Assembly (NCBI GenBank): GCA_903891085.1
Contig: CAITDJ010000006.1
Coordinates: 1 to 64,000 of the forward strand
Direction of reading: 5' to 3'
DNA from: an uncultured Bacteroidota bacterium
GTDB taxonomy: Bacteria > Bacteroidota > Bacteroidia > Bacteroidales > F082
Length of the DNA: 64,000 nt
Part shown: piece by piece, positions 40,980 through 53,600 of the stretch
How positions within the stretch are numbered: position 1 is the first letter of the stretch
Layout of the letters: every line of letters begins with the position of its first letter
The notes under the pieces: model-generated
What the model was told of the DNA's origin: nothing
The model's database searches: none
What the model saw: the letters and a program-made list of their open reading frames with translations, nothing else
Position numbers and translations under genes: made by a program

Positions 40980-42449
40980 ATGAATACAAACTGCATTCAA
41001 TTTATACTTGATAATGAGGCTTATACGATCGATTGGTCGAAAGTTGATTTTCCGCCATCAACAACTGTCTTGCAGTTTTTAAGGTCGATTCCGAAGCACA
41101 CCGGAACAAAAGAAGGCTGTGCCGAGGGTGATTGCGGAGCGTGTACGGTTGTGCTCGCAGAAGTAAATCAGAATAACAAACTAACCTACAAAGCCATCGA
41201 TTCCTGTTTGCTCTTTTTACCTTCCATTCATGGAAAACAGTTGATTACGATTGAAAATCTGGCAACAAAAACGCCAACCTCCACCAGTTTACATCCGGTT
41301 CAACAGGCGATTGTTGAAACCCATGCCAGCCAATGCGGTTATTGTACTCCTGGAATTGCCATGTCAGTTTTCGGGATGTATAAATCAGGGAAAACACCAG
41401 ATAAAAACCTGATTATTGATGCGTTGGCAGGTAATTTATGTCGCTGCACAGGCTATGGTTCTATCATTGATGCTGCGGAATTAACCTGCAAATCAATAAA
41501 ACCAGATCATTTTACCCAAAACGAATCAATGATTAGAGAGAAATTGATTGAGATAAACCGTTCAGGGGATGCCATTGAATTATCCTTTCACAACCAGCTT
41601 TATTTCCTTCCAAAAACCATAAAACAGACGCTGGAATTCAAAGAAAAATACCCACAAGCCGTACTTGTAAATGGTTCGACCGATATCGCTGTCAGACAAA
41701 ATAAAACTTCAGAATTTCAACCTCAAATAATTGATATTTCAGCTGTTAAAGAGATTAAACAGATCATCACAAATGACAATGATTTTCAAATTGGTGCCGG
41801 TTGTAACATTGAAAATTTTAAGATATTCATTCATGAAAATTTTCATGAATTTTCACCTATCACTGATCATTTTGCCTCATTACAAATCAGAAATATAGCC
41901 ACCTTGGGCGGAAATATCTGCAACGCCTCCCCAATCGGCGACCTGATTCCATTGTTGATTGTCCTAAAAGCACAAGTAAAAACAGCAAGTTCTGTCAATA
42001 CCAGAATCATCAATATTGAGAATTTTATTACCGGTTACCGAAGTATTGACCTGCATAACAACGAATTGGTCACTGAAATAATTATTCCTAAAAAAGATAA
42101 TGATTCGCACTATTACTCAGAAAAAGTGTCAACACGGCGCGATCTCGATATTTCGACCCTTAGTATAGCGGCCAGCATTAAATTATCATCTGCTGGCAAT
42201 GTAGAAGACATTATGTTGGTGTATGGTGGGTTGGCTTCAACAGTGAAAAGAGCAAAATTATGTGAGGATTTTTTAAAGGGGAAACGATTTACTTTGGAAA
42301 TGATTAGCGAAGCTATTCAATTGATTAACAATGATTTCACGCCCATTTCAGATGCACGTTCAACGACTGAATATCGTATTGAGGCGGCCGGAAATCTAAT
42401 GTTAAAGCTCTTTTATTCAGTTCAGTTGAACAATAATAATGGTTTCTAA
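40980..42449 (+). CDS. xdhA: Xanthine dehydrogenase small subunit (2Fe-2S and FAD)
   Basis: A 489-residue electron-transfer subunit. The N-terminal plant-type ferredoxin has GCAEGDCGACTVVL (about 43-56) and a second cluster domain with QCGYCTPGIAMSVFGMYKSG (about 118-137) and LAGNLCRCTGYGSI. FAD-binding follows (about 200-370; VLVNGSTDIAVRQ and IRNIATLGGNICNASPIGDL), then the CODH-type FAD C-terminal domain (about 375-485; STRRDLDISTLSIAASIKL). It passes electrons from the molybdenum site to NAD+ or another acceptor. It is 2 bp before xdhB in one operon. Confidence 0.93.
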   Translation: MNTNCIQFILDNEAYTIDWSKVDFPPSTTVLQFLRSIPKHTGTKEGCAEGDCGACTVVLAEVNQNNKLTYKAIDSCLLFLPSIHGKQLITIENLATKTPTSTSLHPVQQAIVETHASQCGYCTPGIAMSVFGMYKSGKTPDKNLIIDALAGNLCRCTGYGSIIDAAELTCKSIKPDHFTQNESMIREKLIEINRSGDAIELSFHNQLYFLPKTIKQTLEFKEKYPQAVLVNGSTDIAVRQNKTSEFQPQIIDISAVKEIKQIITNDNDFQIGAGCNIENFKIFIHENFHEFSPITDHFASLQIRNIATLGGNICNASPIGDLIPLLIVLKAQVKTASSVNTRIINIENFITGYRSIDLHNNELVTEIIIPKKDNDSHYYSEKVSTRRDLDISTLSIAASIKLSSAGNVEDIMLVYGGLASTVKRAKLCEDFLKGKRFTLEMISEAIQLINNDFTPISDARSTTEYRIEAAGNLMLKLFYSVQLNNNNGF

Positions 42450-42451
42450 AT

Positions 42452-44764
42452 ATGATCGGTCCGATGAAAAATATTCCACACGAAAGTGCCATAAGCCATG
42501 TAACCGGTGAAGCCAATTATGTTTCAGATATCCAGCTGCACAACAATCTGTTGTGGGGACATGTGTATTTCAGCCCGAAGGCACACGCTAACATTAAAAG
42601 TTATGACCTATCTGAAGCCTTGAAAATTGATGGAGTAGTCGATATTCTCGACATTAAACGTATTCCCGGCATCAATCAATTAAATGCACTTTCTCACGAT
42701 GAACCATGTCTGGCTGATGGGAAGGTTTCATTTATTGGACAGGCAATATTTCTGATTGCAGCAAAAAACCGTGAAACGGCTATTCTCGCCTCAAAAAAAA
42801 TTAAAATCGAATATGAGGAGTTGGAATCGATATTGACCATTGAGGATGCCATGGCAAAAAGCAATCTCCTCGCTCCCACCCGTCGAATTGAAACCGGTAA
42901 TCCGGATGAAGCCATGAAATCGGCGCAATTTCGTTTGAAAGGAAAGTTATCGACCGGTGCGCAGGAACATTGGTATCTCGAAACCCAATCGGCCATGTGT
43001 GTACCTGGCGAAAACCGTAATATGACCGTTTACGCATCTTCGCAAAATCCGACTGAAACACAAAATGTGGTAGCTGAAGTACTTGGCTTGCAGTCGAATC
43101 AGGTGATTTGCGAAGTGAAAAGAATGGGTGGAGGCTTTGGCGGAAAAGAAACACAGGCAAATCCTATCGCTGCCTGGGCAGCATTGTTGGCCGATGCCAC
43201 CCAACAAGCTGTTCTCATGCAGCTTTCCCGCGATGAGGACCAAAAAATTACCGGAAAACGTCATCCATTCCTTTCAAACTATGAAATTGGTTTCGATGAA
43301 AACGGAATCATTACTTCATACATTGTTGATCTGCACGGAAATGCAGGCTCATCCTTCGATTTATCGATTCCTATTCTCGAAAGGGCGATGTTCCATGCCG
43401 AAAATAGTTATTTTATTGAAAACATGCGTGTTACAGGAACCATGTGGAAAACTAATTTACCTTCAAATACCGCCTTCCGCGGTTTTGGTGGACCACAGGG
43501 TATGGCAGTGATTGAAAATGCCATTGACCGTATTGCCCGATTCCTGCATAAAGATGCTGCTGAGATTCGCTTTAAGAATTTCTACCAAATTGAGTCAAAA
43601 AATCTGACTCATTATGGTCAATTAGTTAAAAACAATAAGTTACCAATCATTTGGAATCAAATTATCAAATCAAGCGACTATTTTGAAAGACGGCAACAGA
43701 TTAACCATTTCAATGCATCACACCAAATCATTAAACGAGGCTTAGCACTCACACCGATTAAATTTGGCATATCGTTCACAACAGCGTTTTTAAATCAGGC
43801 AGGCGCGCTCGTTTTGATTTATAAAGATGGTTCTGTAATGGTCAATCACGGTGGAACAGAGATGGGACAAGGCTTACATACCAAAATTTTACATATTGCA
43901 GCCAAAGAATTGGGCATCACCAAAGACAGCATCACTATCAGCCCGACAAATACATCAAAGGTTCCGAATACCTCACCAACAGCCGCTTCTTCAGGTACCG
44001 ACCTGAACGGTATGGCAGTAAAGGATGCGATCACCACAATCAAAAAAAGATTGAAACCTTTGGTATACAGACTCTTACTTGCAAAAGACCCAACAATCAA
44101 ACCAACCAACATCATTTTTAAAGATAATTACGTTTTCCCAAAGTCGAATCCAGCCATCGCCATTAGTTTTTCGGATATAGTGAAACAGGCACATTTTGAA
44201 CAAATCAGTTTGAGTGCAACAGGTTATTATGGTACACCGGGCATCTTTTTCGATCGTGAAAAAGGAAAAGGGAAACCATTTCATTATTACGCTTTTGGCA
44301 TGGCAGTTTCTGAAGTAGAAGTCGATATCTTAACCGGGAATACCAAAATATTACAGACTGATATTCTGCACGATGCCGGAAAATCGATTCATACCGAAAT
44401 TGACAAAGGTCAGGTTATGGGGGCGTTTATGCAGGGTGTGGGTTGGTGCACAACCGAAGTTATCCGTTATGATACGAAAGGGAATCTACTCAACTGTACA
44501 CCTGATACTTACAAAATTCCTGGTATTGGCGATTTTCCACTCAAATACAAGGCTGAATTGCTAAACAATGCAAATAATCCAAATGCCATTCACCAAAGCA
44601 AAGCCATTGGTGAACCGCCATTCATGCTGGCGTTTTCGGTTTGGCTGGCCATCAAAGACGCTATTTCTGCGGTATCGAATCACACCAAAGAACCTGACTT
44701 TTCGCTCCCGGCAACCAAAGAAGTAGTGCTGATATCTATCAAAAAATTAAAGGAATCACTTTGA
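42452..44764 (+). CDS. xdhB: Xanthine dehydrogenase molybdenum-binding subunit
   Basis: A 770-residue catalytic subunit. It has GGGFGGKETQANPIAAWAAL (about 226-245), NTAFRGFGGPQGMAVIENAI (about 338-357), GTEMGQGLHTKILHIAAKEL and the catalytic Glu in AIGEPPFMLAFSVWLAIKDA (about 717). In bovine xanthine oxidase the Glu of KET and the Arg of FRGF position the purine and the Glu of GEPP acts as base. All three are present here, so this looks like genuine xanthine/hypoxanthine oxidation and not aldehyde oxidation. It finishes purine breakdown to urate, downstream of xdhC and xdhA. Its 3' end overlaps the MetS-like gene on the opposite strand by 9 bp. Confidence 0.92.
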   Translation: MIGPMKNIPHESAISHVTGEANYVSDIQLHNNLLWGHVYFSPKAHANIKSYDLSEALKIDGVVDILDIKRIPGINQLNALSHDEPCLADGKVSFIGQAIFLIAAKNRETAILASKKIKIEYEELESILTIEDAMAKSNLLAPTRRIETGNPDEAMKSAQFRLKGKLSTGAQEHWYLETQSAMCVPGENRNMTVYASSQNPTETQNVVAEVLGLQSNQVICEVKRMGGGFGGKETQANPIAAWAALLADATQQAVLMQLSRDEDQKITGKRHPFLSNYEIGFDENGIITSYIVDLHGNAGSSFDLSIPILERAMFHAENSYFIENMRVTGTMWKTNLPSNTAFRGFGGPQGMAVIENAIDRIARFLHKDAAEIRFKNFYQIESKNLTHYGQLVKNNKLPIIWNQIIKSSDYFERRQQINHFNASHQIIKRGLALTPIKFGISFTTAFLNQAGALVLIYKDGSVMVNHGGTEMGQGLHTKILHIAAKELGITKDSITISPTNTSKVPNTSPTAASSGTDLNGMAVKDAITTIKKRLKPLVYRLLLAKDPTIKPTNIIFKDNYVFPKSNPAIAISFSDIVKQAHFEQISLSATGYYGTPGIFFDREKGKGKPFHYYAFGMAVSEVEVDILTGNTKILQTDILHDAGKSIHTEIDKGQVMGAFMQGVGWCTTEVIRYDTKGNLLNCTPDTYKIPGIGDFPLKYKAELLNNANNPNAIHQSKAIGEPPFMLAFSVWLAIKDAISAVSNHTKEPDFSLPATKEVVLISIKKLKESL

Positions 44765-44854
44765 TTTTTTAATGACTTTCACAAAATAATAGACTGTAAA
44801 AAAAGTAACCATGGCGAAGGTTGTCACCATCATCAATAATGCAGGAGTTTTCAT
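44756..44854 (-). CDS. MetS-like small subunit of the NSS transporter (32 residues)
   Basis: An ATG overlaps the stop codon of the NSS gene (ATGA; stop at 44853-44851, start at 44854-44852). It opens 32 codons to TGA at 44758-44756. The peptide starts MKTPALLMMVTTFAMV, continues with one long hydrophobic helix (about 5-26) and ends KVIKKSK. This matches the shape of the tiny MetS-type subunits encoded just after NSS transporters, where they help the large subunit function. It is convergent with xdhB, overlapping its end by 9 bp. Assignment rests on position, coupling and hydrophobic profile. Confidence 0.72.
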   Translation of the reverse strand: MKTPALLMMVTTFAMVTFFTVYYFVKVIKKSK

Positions 44855-46413
44855 TTTGCGTAATTTTTTCGGTAAGCTTTGTAAACAATAAAACAAATTC
44901 CAACGTAAAGAAGAACCAGAAGAATTCGTGAACCATCCACAAAAAACAGCGTTTTATTGAGTTCATCGATAATTAACGGATCAGTAGCAGCATCCAGCTT
45001 GGCATGAATATCCTTGTTGATAATTTTCTCCCATATCCCTGGTAAACTACCGATGAAGATGACCAAAAGAAAAACTGGAGTTACAAATTTAATGATGTAT
45101 CTATAGATTATTGGCAACCGGATATCAGAGCCACGTTTTATTTCTTCCCAGCCCTTATCCATACCGAAAACCCAGGCAAAAAGTATGATTTCGAACAAAG
45201 CCAATGTGACCAACGCAACTGTTCCCGCCCAATAATCATATTCGTCGAATACGCCATAACGGTAGAAAAGAACAGTAGGAAGTCCGAAAACAAAGATTAA
45301 CAGGCCAAAAAACCAGGCTGAAGATTTGCGTTTCCAGTTGAACTCATCCATAAAAAAACCCATGACAGGCGTCCCCATAGCCAACGAGGAGGTGATACCG
45401 GCAAAAAACAATAATCCAAACCAGAATACACCCGCGAAGGATGCCATAATCGGACCCCATTGTTCAAATAAAAATGGCAATGTCTTAAAACCTAAACCAA
45501 GGCCTCCCTGCTTGGTCAATTCAATCACCTGATCAATTCCCAGATAACCCACTGAAATAGGAATGATGATTGAACTTCCGAGTACTACCTCAACAAATTC
45601 ATTCATCCAGCCAGCACTCATTCCATTAAGTGCAACATCGTCATTCTTGGCAACATACGATGCATAACAATGAATCGAGCCCATTCCTAGAGAAAGAGTG
45701 AAGAAAATCTGACCAGCCGCAGCCAGCCAAACTTTGGCGCTCCATATCGACGAAAAATCAGGTGTCCATAAAAAGTTCATTCCAACTGAACCATCATTGA
45801 TAGCGCCTTCTTCGCCACTCCGGATGAGGAATGCCTTGATAGCAAGAAAAATTCCGAATAATATCAATAATGGCATTCCTATCTTAGCCACCTTCTCAAC
45901 ACCACCATCAAGTCCTTGCGAAAGAATAAATGTATTCAACAATAAGCACAGAATCCAAACCAAAATTGGAATTGCCTGAGAATCCAGATTCACATAACTA
46001 TCAAAAAATGTGGCAATTTCACCACTACTCATATGCTGAAAAGTTCGTGCGACACTATGGAAAACCCAGGTGATCGTCCAACTCTCGAGATAACAATAAT
46101 AGGCAGCCACAGCGATATTTGTGAACAAACCGAAGACCCCGATATACTTCCAAATCGTCCTTTTATCCATCCGGTAAAACTGAAATGGGGTAGCATGATG
46201 CCCAAAAGCACCACCAAACCGACCTATACTCCACTCAACCAATAATAAAGGGATACCCATCAACAGAAAACTTACCAGGTAAGGGATGATAAATGCCCCT
46301 CCCCCATTTTGAATGGCCTGAACCGGAAAACGTAAGAAATTTCCCAGACCGACGGCGTTGCCGGCCATAGCAAATACCAGTCCAACCCTTGATCCCCATT
46401 GTTCTTTATTCAT
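44851..46413 (-). CDS. Neurotransmitter:sodium symporter (NSS/SNF) family transporter
   Basis: A 520-residue integral membrane protein with about 11-12 transmembrane helices. It starts with the family signature WGSRVGLVFAMAGNAVGLGN (helix 1, about 6-25), then FLRFPVQAIQNGGGAFIIPY (helix 2), and LLVEWSIGRFGG. The unwound substrate site GNAVGLGN is intact. NSS proteins import amino acids or amines with Na+. Bacteroidota members often come with a small MetS-like partner, as at 44756-44854. The start at 46413 matches the family. A promoter match lies upstream at 46437-46466. Substrate cannot be fixed from sequence. Confidence 0.93.
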   Translation of the reverse strand: MNKEQWGSRVGLVFAMAGNAVGLGNFLRFPVQAIQNGGGAFIIPYLVSFLLMGIPLLLVEWSIGRFGGAFGHHATPFQFYRMDKRTIWKYIGVFGLFTNIAVAAYYCYLESWTITWVFHSVARTFQHMSSGEIATFFDSYVNLDSQAIPILVWILCLLLNTFILSQGLDGGVEKVAKIGMPLLILFGIFLAIKAFLIRSGEEGAINDGSVGMNFLWTPDFSSIWSAKVWLAAAGQIFFTLSLGMGSIHCYASYVAKNDDVALNGMSAGWMNEFVEVVLGSSIIIPISVGYLGIDQVIELTKQGGLGLGFKTLPFLFEQWGPIMASFAGVFWFGLLFFAGITSSLAMGTPVMGFFMDEFNWKRKSSAWFFGLLIFVFGLPTVLFYRYGVFDEYDYWAGTVALVTLALFEIILFAWVFGMDKGWEEIKRGSDIRLPIIYRYIIKFVTPVFLLVIFIGSLPGIWEKIINKDIHAKLDAATDPLIIDELNKTLFFVDGSRILLVLLYVGICFIVYKAYRKNYAK

Positions 46414-46436
46414 AGTGAAAGTATTGAATTATGTAC

Positions 46437-46466
46437 TAAAGGTAAAATTCATATTCAATCATACAA
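46437..46466 (-). promoter_or_regulatory. Promoter for the NSS transporter
   Basis: Minus strand: TTG (46466-46464), 19-nt spacer, TACCTTTA (46444-46437), one mismatch from TAnnTTTG. It ends 23 nt before the start codon. The rest of the 302-bp gap (46467-46659) is AT-rich with no gene seen. Confidence 0.5.
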
Positions 46467-46659
46467 CATGACAGGGATTTTTTTTTACAATTTACTAAGA
46501 ATCAAATTTTATCCTGAATTTAAAATATTGTTTTTCAATTATTTGAATGATAATGATACATCATGAAATTGTTTCTTTTCAAGAAACTCTGATTAAATAA
46601 TTCTGTAGCGAGATTACAGTTTCGAGGGATCGAGGTATAAGTCGTTAATAATAACAAAA

Positions 46660-46692
46660 AAACCCGTCCGGAAAATCACCGGACGGGTTTTA
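46660..46692 (-). terminator. gyrB terminator
   Basis: Arms 46660-46672 and 46680-46692 (AACCCGTCCGG / CCGGACGGGTT) form a 13-bp GC-rich stem with a 7-nt loop. On the minus strand a T-run follows, 24 bp after the gyrB stop codon. Confidence 0.9.
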
Positions 46693-46715
46693 TAATATGT
46701 TATATAACTTATCGG

Positions 46716-48695
<1,980 letters not shown>

Positions 48696-48714
48696 CTATA
48701 AAAATAATACGGTA

Positions 48715-48722
48715 CAAAGGTA
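48715..48722 (-). promoter_or_regulatory. -7 element (TACCTTTG) of gyrB
   Basis: Minus-strand TACCTTTG (48722-48715) fits TAnnTTTG, 34 nt before the gyrB start. A 7-bp dyad (arms 48728-48734 and 48745-48751) immediately upstream overlaps the -33 region and could bind a regulator. No clear TTG at -33. Confidence 0.45.
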
Positions 48723-48832
48723 CAAAAAAAACACGTAAGTACGGGTGTTTTCCATAAGCTGTATCATAATGAGTTATCAACAATTAAAACTAATAAAGGA
48801 TGATTATTTGTCGAAAACCCGTATGAATTTTA

Positions 48833-50506
48833 TTAGAATCTCACTGTGATTCCACCGTAAAATTCCACACCATTTACCGGATAATGGTAGAATCGCTCAT
48901 ATTGCCAGTTTAACAGATTGTTAGCCTGAACAAAAACCTCAAATGAATCGTTGATTTTATATGTTCCCCCAACATTCAGGTCAACATATGGATTCAATAT
49001 ATAGATAGATTCCAGACCCGATGCATAGGTTGATGCAAATCGTTCGCCAGCATAAAATATTGAAGAAGTAAAAAGTAATTTATCGCTATAGACGTATTCT
49101 CCGGAAAATCTGAACTGATTGACAGGTTGATAGAACGCCGCCGTTAACCGCTTCATTGTGTATTCATTATATCGATACACCATTTTAAAATGTATCCGTT
49201 GATTCAATTGGTAATTACCTTCAGCTAAAAAACCAATCACTTTCACATCGTCATACACAGCCAGAAACTTATTTGGAATCAAAGTAGTTGAATCTGTAAT
49301 GAAAAATGCTTCGCCGTCTGTTTTTCGGTATTCAACACCAAAATTGAAATCCAAACCAGGCATGGCCAATGCTTTTATACCACCCTTAAAATTGAGTTTG
49401 GTATGTTGCCATTGTTCAGGAAGGATAGAATTAATATAAGCATTATCGCTTGCCAGTTTTTGAAAAGTAATTCGTTGTGCACTACCATCAAGCCCCGCAT
49501 AGAATTTCAGTCTTTTATCGAGCATAAACAAACCGCCTTCCAAGGCTGGATACACATGAATATTGGAGTTTTGCTGCGAATGGATGACAGCAGAAAAACC
49601 AAGTTTCAAAAGATAAAAATCACCACTTAAGTTCAATGATGGCAACAGGCTTAATTGCTTATTATTGACAATTGCTAATGAATCAGAACTAAACCATGTA
49701 TTACCCAATGCTTCCAATGAAACACTCTGTTTTGCATTGGATTTCATCCATTTATACGATTTTTCTCCCTTTACTAAGAGTGAGGCATTGTGTTCTCTTT
49801 TCTGAAATTTATCGTGGAAAAACTGGTAATCAATGCCAATTTCATGATAAAAATCCGTTGCTGATCCAGTGTTACTTTTTATGATTGATTGAACCCCAAA
49901 TGTCTCATATTTTTGTGTAATAGATTCTAAATCTGTATTTATCAACGGAAAATCATCTCTGATAAAACCATAATAGCGCAAAGTTTCACCTTTATAGAAA
50001 ACCTTTGTGTTTAGGAGATAATTATCAAATTTATTATCCAATGATAGCCCCAATTTATTATTCATAAAAGAGGATGGGGCATATTCTTTTTTGTTTAGCC
50101 ATGACGAATGATGGGCAATGCATAGTCCGAAAGCCGTATTTTTCGTAAGCTTTGAATTGTGTTTATATATAAAAACCGGTGAAATTCTTGTTCCGATACC
50201 CGCAAGAACGAAATTATTAAAATTGGGTCTATTTTCTTCGGTTTTAAGGTTCAGAGGTGTTATCAACTCAAGTTCGATTGGGCTCGATAGTACGGTATCG
50301 ATGATTGTGACCGATGTTTCACTTATTTCAAAGCTTGTGTTTTCAATCTCGGGCACAATGTTCACCTTAGTAAAATCGCGCAACGTTGGTTGAAACGACC
50401 CCACAATGGTAACATGTTCCTGATGCGTTTGCGACTGCGCAAATGCACCTTTGATGAAAAACATACATACAATAATAAAAACTAATTTATTGATATTCAA
50501 TTTCAT
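48833..50506 (-). CDS. Outer-membrane β-barrel protein, TonB-dependent-receptor-like C-terminus
   Basis: About 557 residues from the ATG at 50506, which begins MKLNINKLVFIIVCMFFIK, a clear signal peptide; the open frame extends 4 codons to a GTG. The mature N-terminus has HEHVTIVGSFQPTLRDF-like text. The rest is alternating amphipathic strands typical of a barrel. The end (FEVFVQANNLLNWQYERFYH ... GVEFYGGITVRF) matches the terminal strands of TonB-dependent receptors, with a final Phe. The length is too short for a full receptor and no plug domain is evident, so it is either a truncated type or a distinct barrel. It lies 130 bp downstream of the TPR gene on the same strand. Confidence 0.7.
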   Translation of the reverse strand: MKLNINKLVFIIVCMFFIKGAFAQSQTHQEHVTIVGSFQPTLRDFTKVNIVPEIENTSFEISETSVTIIDTVLSSPIELELITPLNLKTEENRPNFNNFVLAGIGTRISPVFIYKHNSKLTKNTAFGLCIAHHSSWLNKKEYAPSSFMNNKLGLSLDNKFDNYLLNTKVFYKGETLRYYGFIRDDFPLINTDLESITQKYETFGVQSIIKSNTGSATDFYHEIGIDYQFFHDKFQKREHNASLLVKGEKSYKWMKSNAKQSVSLEALGNTWFSSDSLAIVNNKQLSLLPSLNLSGDFYLLKLGFSAVIHSQQNSNIHVYPALEGGLFMLDKRLKFYAGLDGSAQRITFQKLASDNAYINSILPEQWQHTKLNFKGGIKALAMPGLDFNFGVEYRKTDGEAFFITDSTTLIPNKFLAVYDDVKVIGFLAEGNYQLNQRIHFKMVYRYNEYTMKRLTAAFYQPVNQFRFSGEYVYSDKLLFTSSIFYAGERFASTYASGLESIYILNPYVDLNVGGTYKINDSFEVFVQANNLLNWQYERFYHYPVNGVEFYGGITVRF

Positions 50507-50636
50507 GAATGCTATCACCCTTTCGTTCGTTTCAATATAAAAATATATAAATTACATCTTTCATCTTCATTTTTCACAGTTGAATTCAGGTGACAAAGGC
50601 TCTTGAATTCATTTCACCTCATCAACATCCTGATCA

Positions 50637-53600
50637 TTACTTCAAACCATGCAACTTATCCGCAGCCTCTTTTCGCAAATCCTCACCCTTATAATTTTCA
50701 ACAATACTTTTTAAGGTTTCTTTGGCCTGAAAAACATTTTCTTCTTTCACATATACATCCGACAGCAGAATAAAACCTTTAGCCACCCAATAATCGAAAA
50801 CACTGTATTTATCAGATAATTCGAAAACCTGAGTTTTCGTATCATTATACTGTGCATACTCAAAGTTGATTTTTGCAATATAGTATTTTGCTTCTGCGCC
50901 ATAACGTCCTTTGTCAGCATTTGTTACTGAAACCAGTTCATTTTTCGACTCACTCCATTTCCGTTGTTCGAACAATGATTTGCCCGAAATAAAATGTGCC
51001 TGAATCGCCTGATTTGAAGTAACATTCTCAGCGCCAAGCAACAATGTTGCTGATTCAATGGCTGAGGAATAATCGCCTGTAAAATAGCTGCTTTTCATTT
51101 TACCTTCGAGTGCTTCCAGCTTCACAAGTGGTTGATCGGCAATTGCATACAATCGTTTGTAAGAATTCCCGGCTTCAGTAAACTGTTGCCTGTCGTAATA
51201 GGTTCTTGCAGCCAACAGTAACATTTCATCTGTATACTGATTATCCTGAAAATCAAGGATATATTGAATATTCGTTAAAGCCTTGTCAAAACCGTTATCA
51301 CGAAGCAGACATTTGGCATGATAATAATTCGCCTGCAGCAAATAGGCTCCGTTTATATAATTTGTCAGGTATGAATTGAAAGCTTTTTGAGCCTCGTCAT
51401 ATTTTGCCTGTTCATAAAAACTTTCAGCCATTGTAAAGGCCAGAGAATCCTGAACACTGATGCTTTCATTTTGAACACCCGTTTTATTCACATACGCAAA
51501 ATACTCTTGTAACTGATTCATTTCCATATAAATACTACGCAATGTATTTAAAGCTTCGCGAGATTCATCCGAAGCCGGATATTTTTCAACAACATTCTTT
51601 AATGTAACGATAGCCAAATCGTTCTGGTTGTTATTGTAATAAATCAAACCTGTTTTTACCATTGCTTCCCGGGCAAAATCTGATCGTGGTCGTTCGTTGA
51701 AAAGCTTAGTATAGTTGGCAATGGCAGCTCTTTTATCATCCAGAACGAGGTTTGTTGAGGCCAGATCGTATAGGGCATTATCGTAAAAGCCTGATTTAGA
51801 ATTCGTTTTGATAAGCTGATCAAGCACCACAGTTTTTTCACGATAGTCTCCCAACGCACCCAAACATTGTGCTTTTTGGAATAAGGCATAGTCTATTTCA
51901 GATTTTTTAGCCTTGATAACCATTTCATAGGCTTCAATAGCCTGCTTGTAATTCTTTGCGATAAAATAGCAGTCGCCGGTTCGCAAACGTGCATCAGCAA
52001 TAATTTTCTGATCTTTCAGATATGGTGTTTCCATAAACTGTTTGAAAGATGGTAAGGCCGAAGCATATTCCTTACGTTCAAAAAATGTATATCCGATACC
52101 ATAAAAAGCAAGTGGATAAATATCAATTTTTGAAGCATCGCGCATCGAAATAAAATGCTTGTAGTACTTTTGGGCAGCCCAGAAATTATGCTCACGAAAA
52201 TAAGATTCAGCCATCCAAAACACTGACCTGGCAGCCAGTTGGTTATCAGTTTTTGAAGATTGAATCCTTGAATAATAATCAATTGCTTTTAAATAATCGC
52301 CTTTTGTATAGTATTCTGTTGCCAGCGAAAATGTCAGTTTTTCATAAATTTTCTGGAACTCATCTTTACGGAGTTGCATCTTTTCGAGTGATGAAAGGGC
52401 GGCTTCATAATTACGTGAATGCAGGTAAAGTTTCACAATTGATTCTCTTGCCTCCTCTTTACGATTTCCGTTTCCTTCAATATATTTTTCAAGTAATGGC
52501 AACGATTCATCAAATATAGTTGGTGGTGACTGCAATGTAATTCGGACATAATTGAACAGTGCATCTTCGCTAATCGATTCATCAAAATTGGCTTTATGCG
52601 CGGCCAGAAAGGCGTTTCGTGCAAAATCGGGCTGCGTTGTCTCCATGTAGCAAAGACCAAGATAATAATATGCGTTTTGCGAAAGGGCATCATCCAGTGT
52701 CACAACTTTTTGAAAATTGACAATGGCTTCACTAAAGGCACCCGTTTTAAAACGGCAGATTGCAGATTGATACTGATCCTCACGACCCATAAACCGACTT
52801 CCTCCCTTTTCACTCATGGCATAATACACAAGTGCATTCTTATAGTCCTTTTCACGGTAGTATGCATCAGCCATCATGCGGGCAATTTCAGGCTTACGGC
52901 GGGTTTCAACAACTCGCATTACAGGTTCACCGTCAGCGATGATCTGTTTGTAGTTTCCCTGATGATAGTTGATCTGCATTTCATACACAGGAACAATTTT
53001 TGCAAATTGCTTTTCATTTTTAATGGCTGAAAAACCCTTGGCAGCCTCATCAAAATTATTCTTAAGATACTGAATATGTGAAATATAATAAATGGAAGCA
53101 CCTCTAAACGGATTTGTTTTGCCGGCTGATATTTCAAAATATTTCAACGCCTCATCCTGATTTCCCTCCTGTAAAAGACAATAACCATATTTATAGGCAT
53201 ATTCGTTCTGTTCATCTACGGATAATGAATTGATTTCAATCAATTTAAACTCTTCAGCAGCCTCTTTTATCTTGTTCTGATCAAACAACGAAACGGCTGT
53301 CAGAAACCTCATCCGAGGGGTCCATTTGCTTGCCGGATAAGTTTCATTAAAATGCAGAATTTTAGAAGTAGCATCCGCCTGATTCAGGTACAATGCGCAA
53401 ACTGCTTCATAATAGGCTGCGTCAACATAATCCTGTGATTCAGTGTTTGATATCCGTGATCTGAAATCTTCAAAACCTTTTTGTGCTGCGGCATATTGTT
53501 TCATCTCAAACAATTGAACCGATTGCCTGAATGTTGATGTCGGATCATCAAAATAGATGGTTTGTTGTGAAAATGTACGCAAAGAAAGTATGAACAGAAA

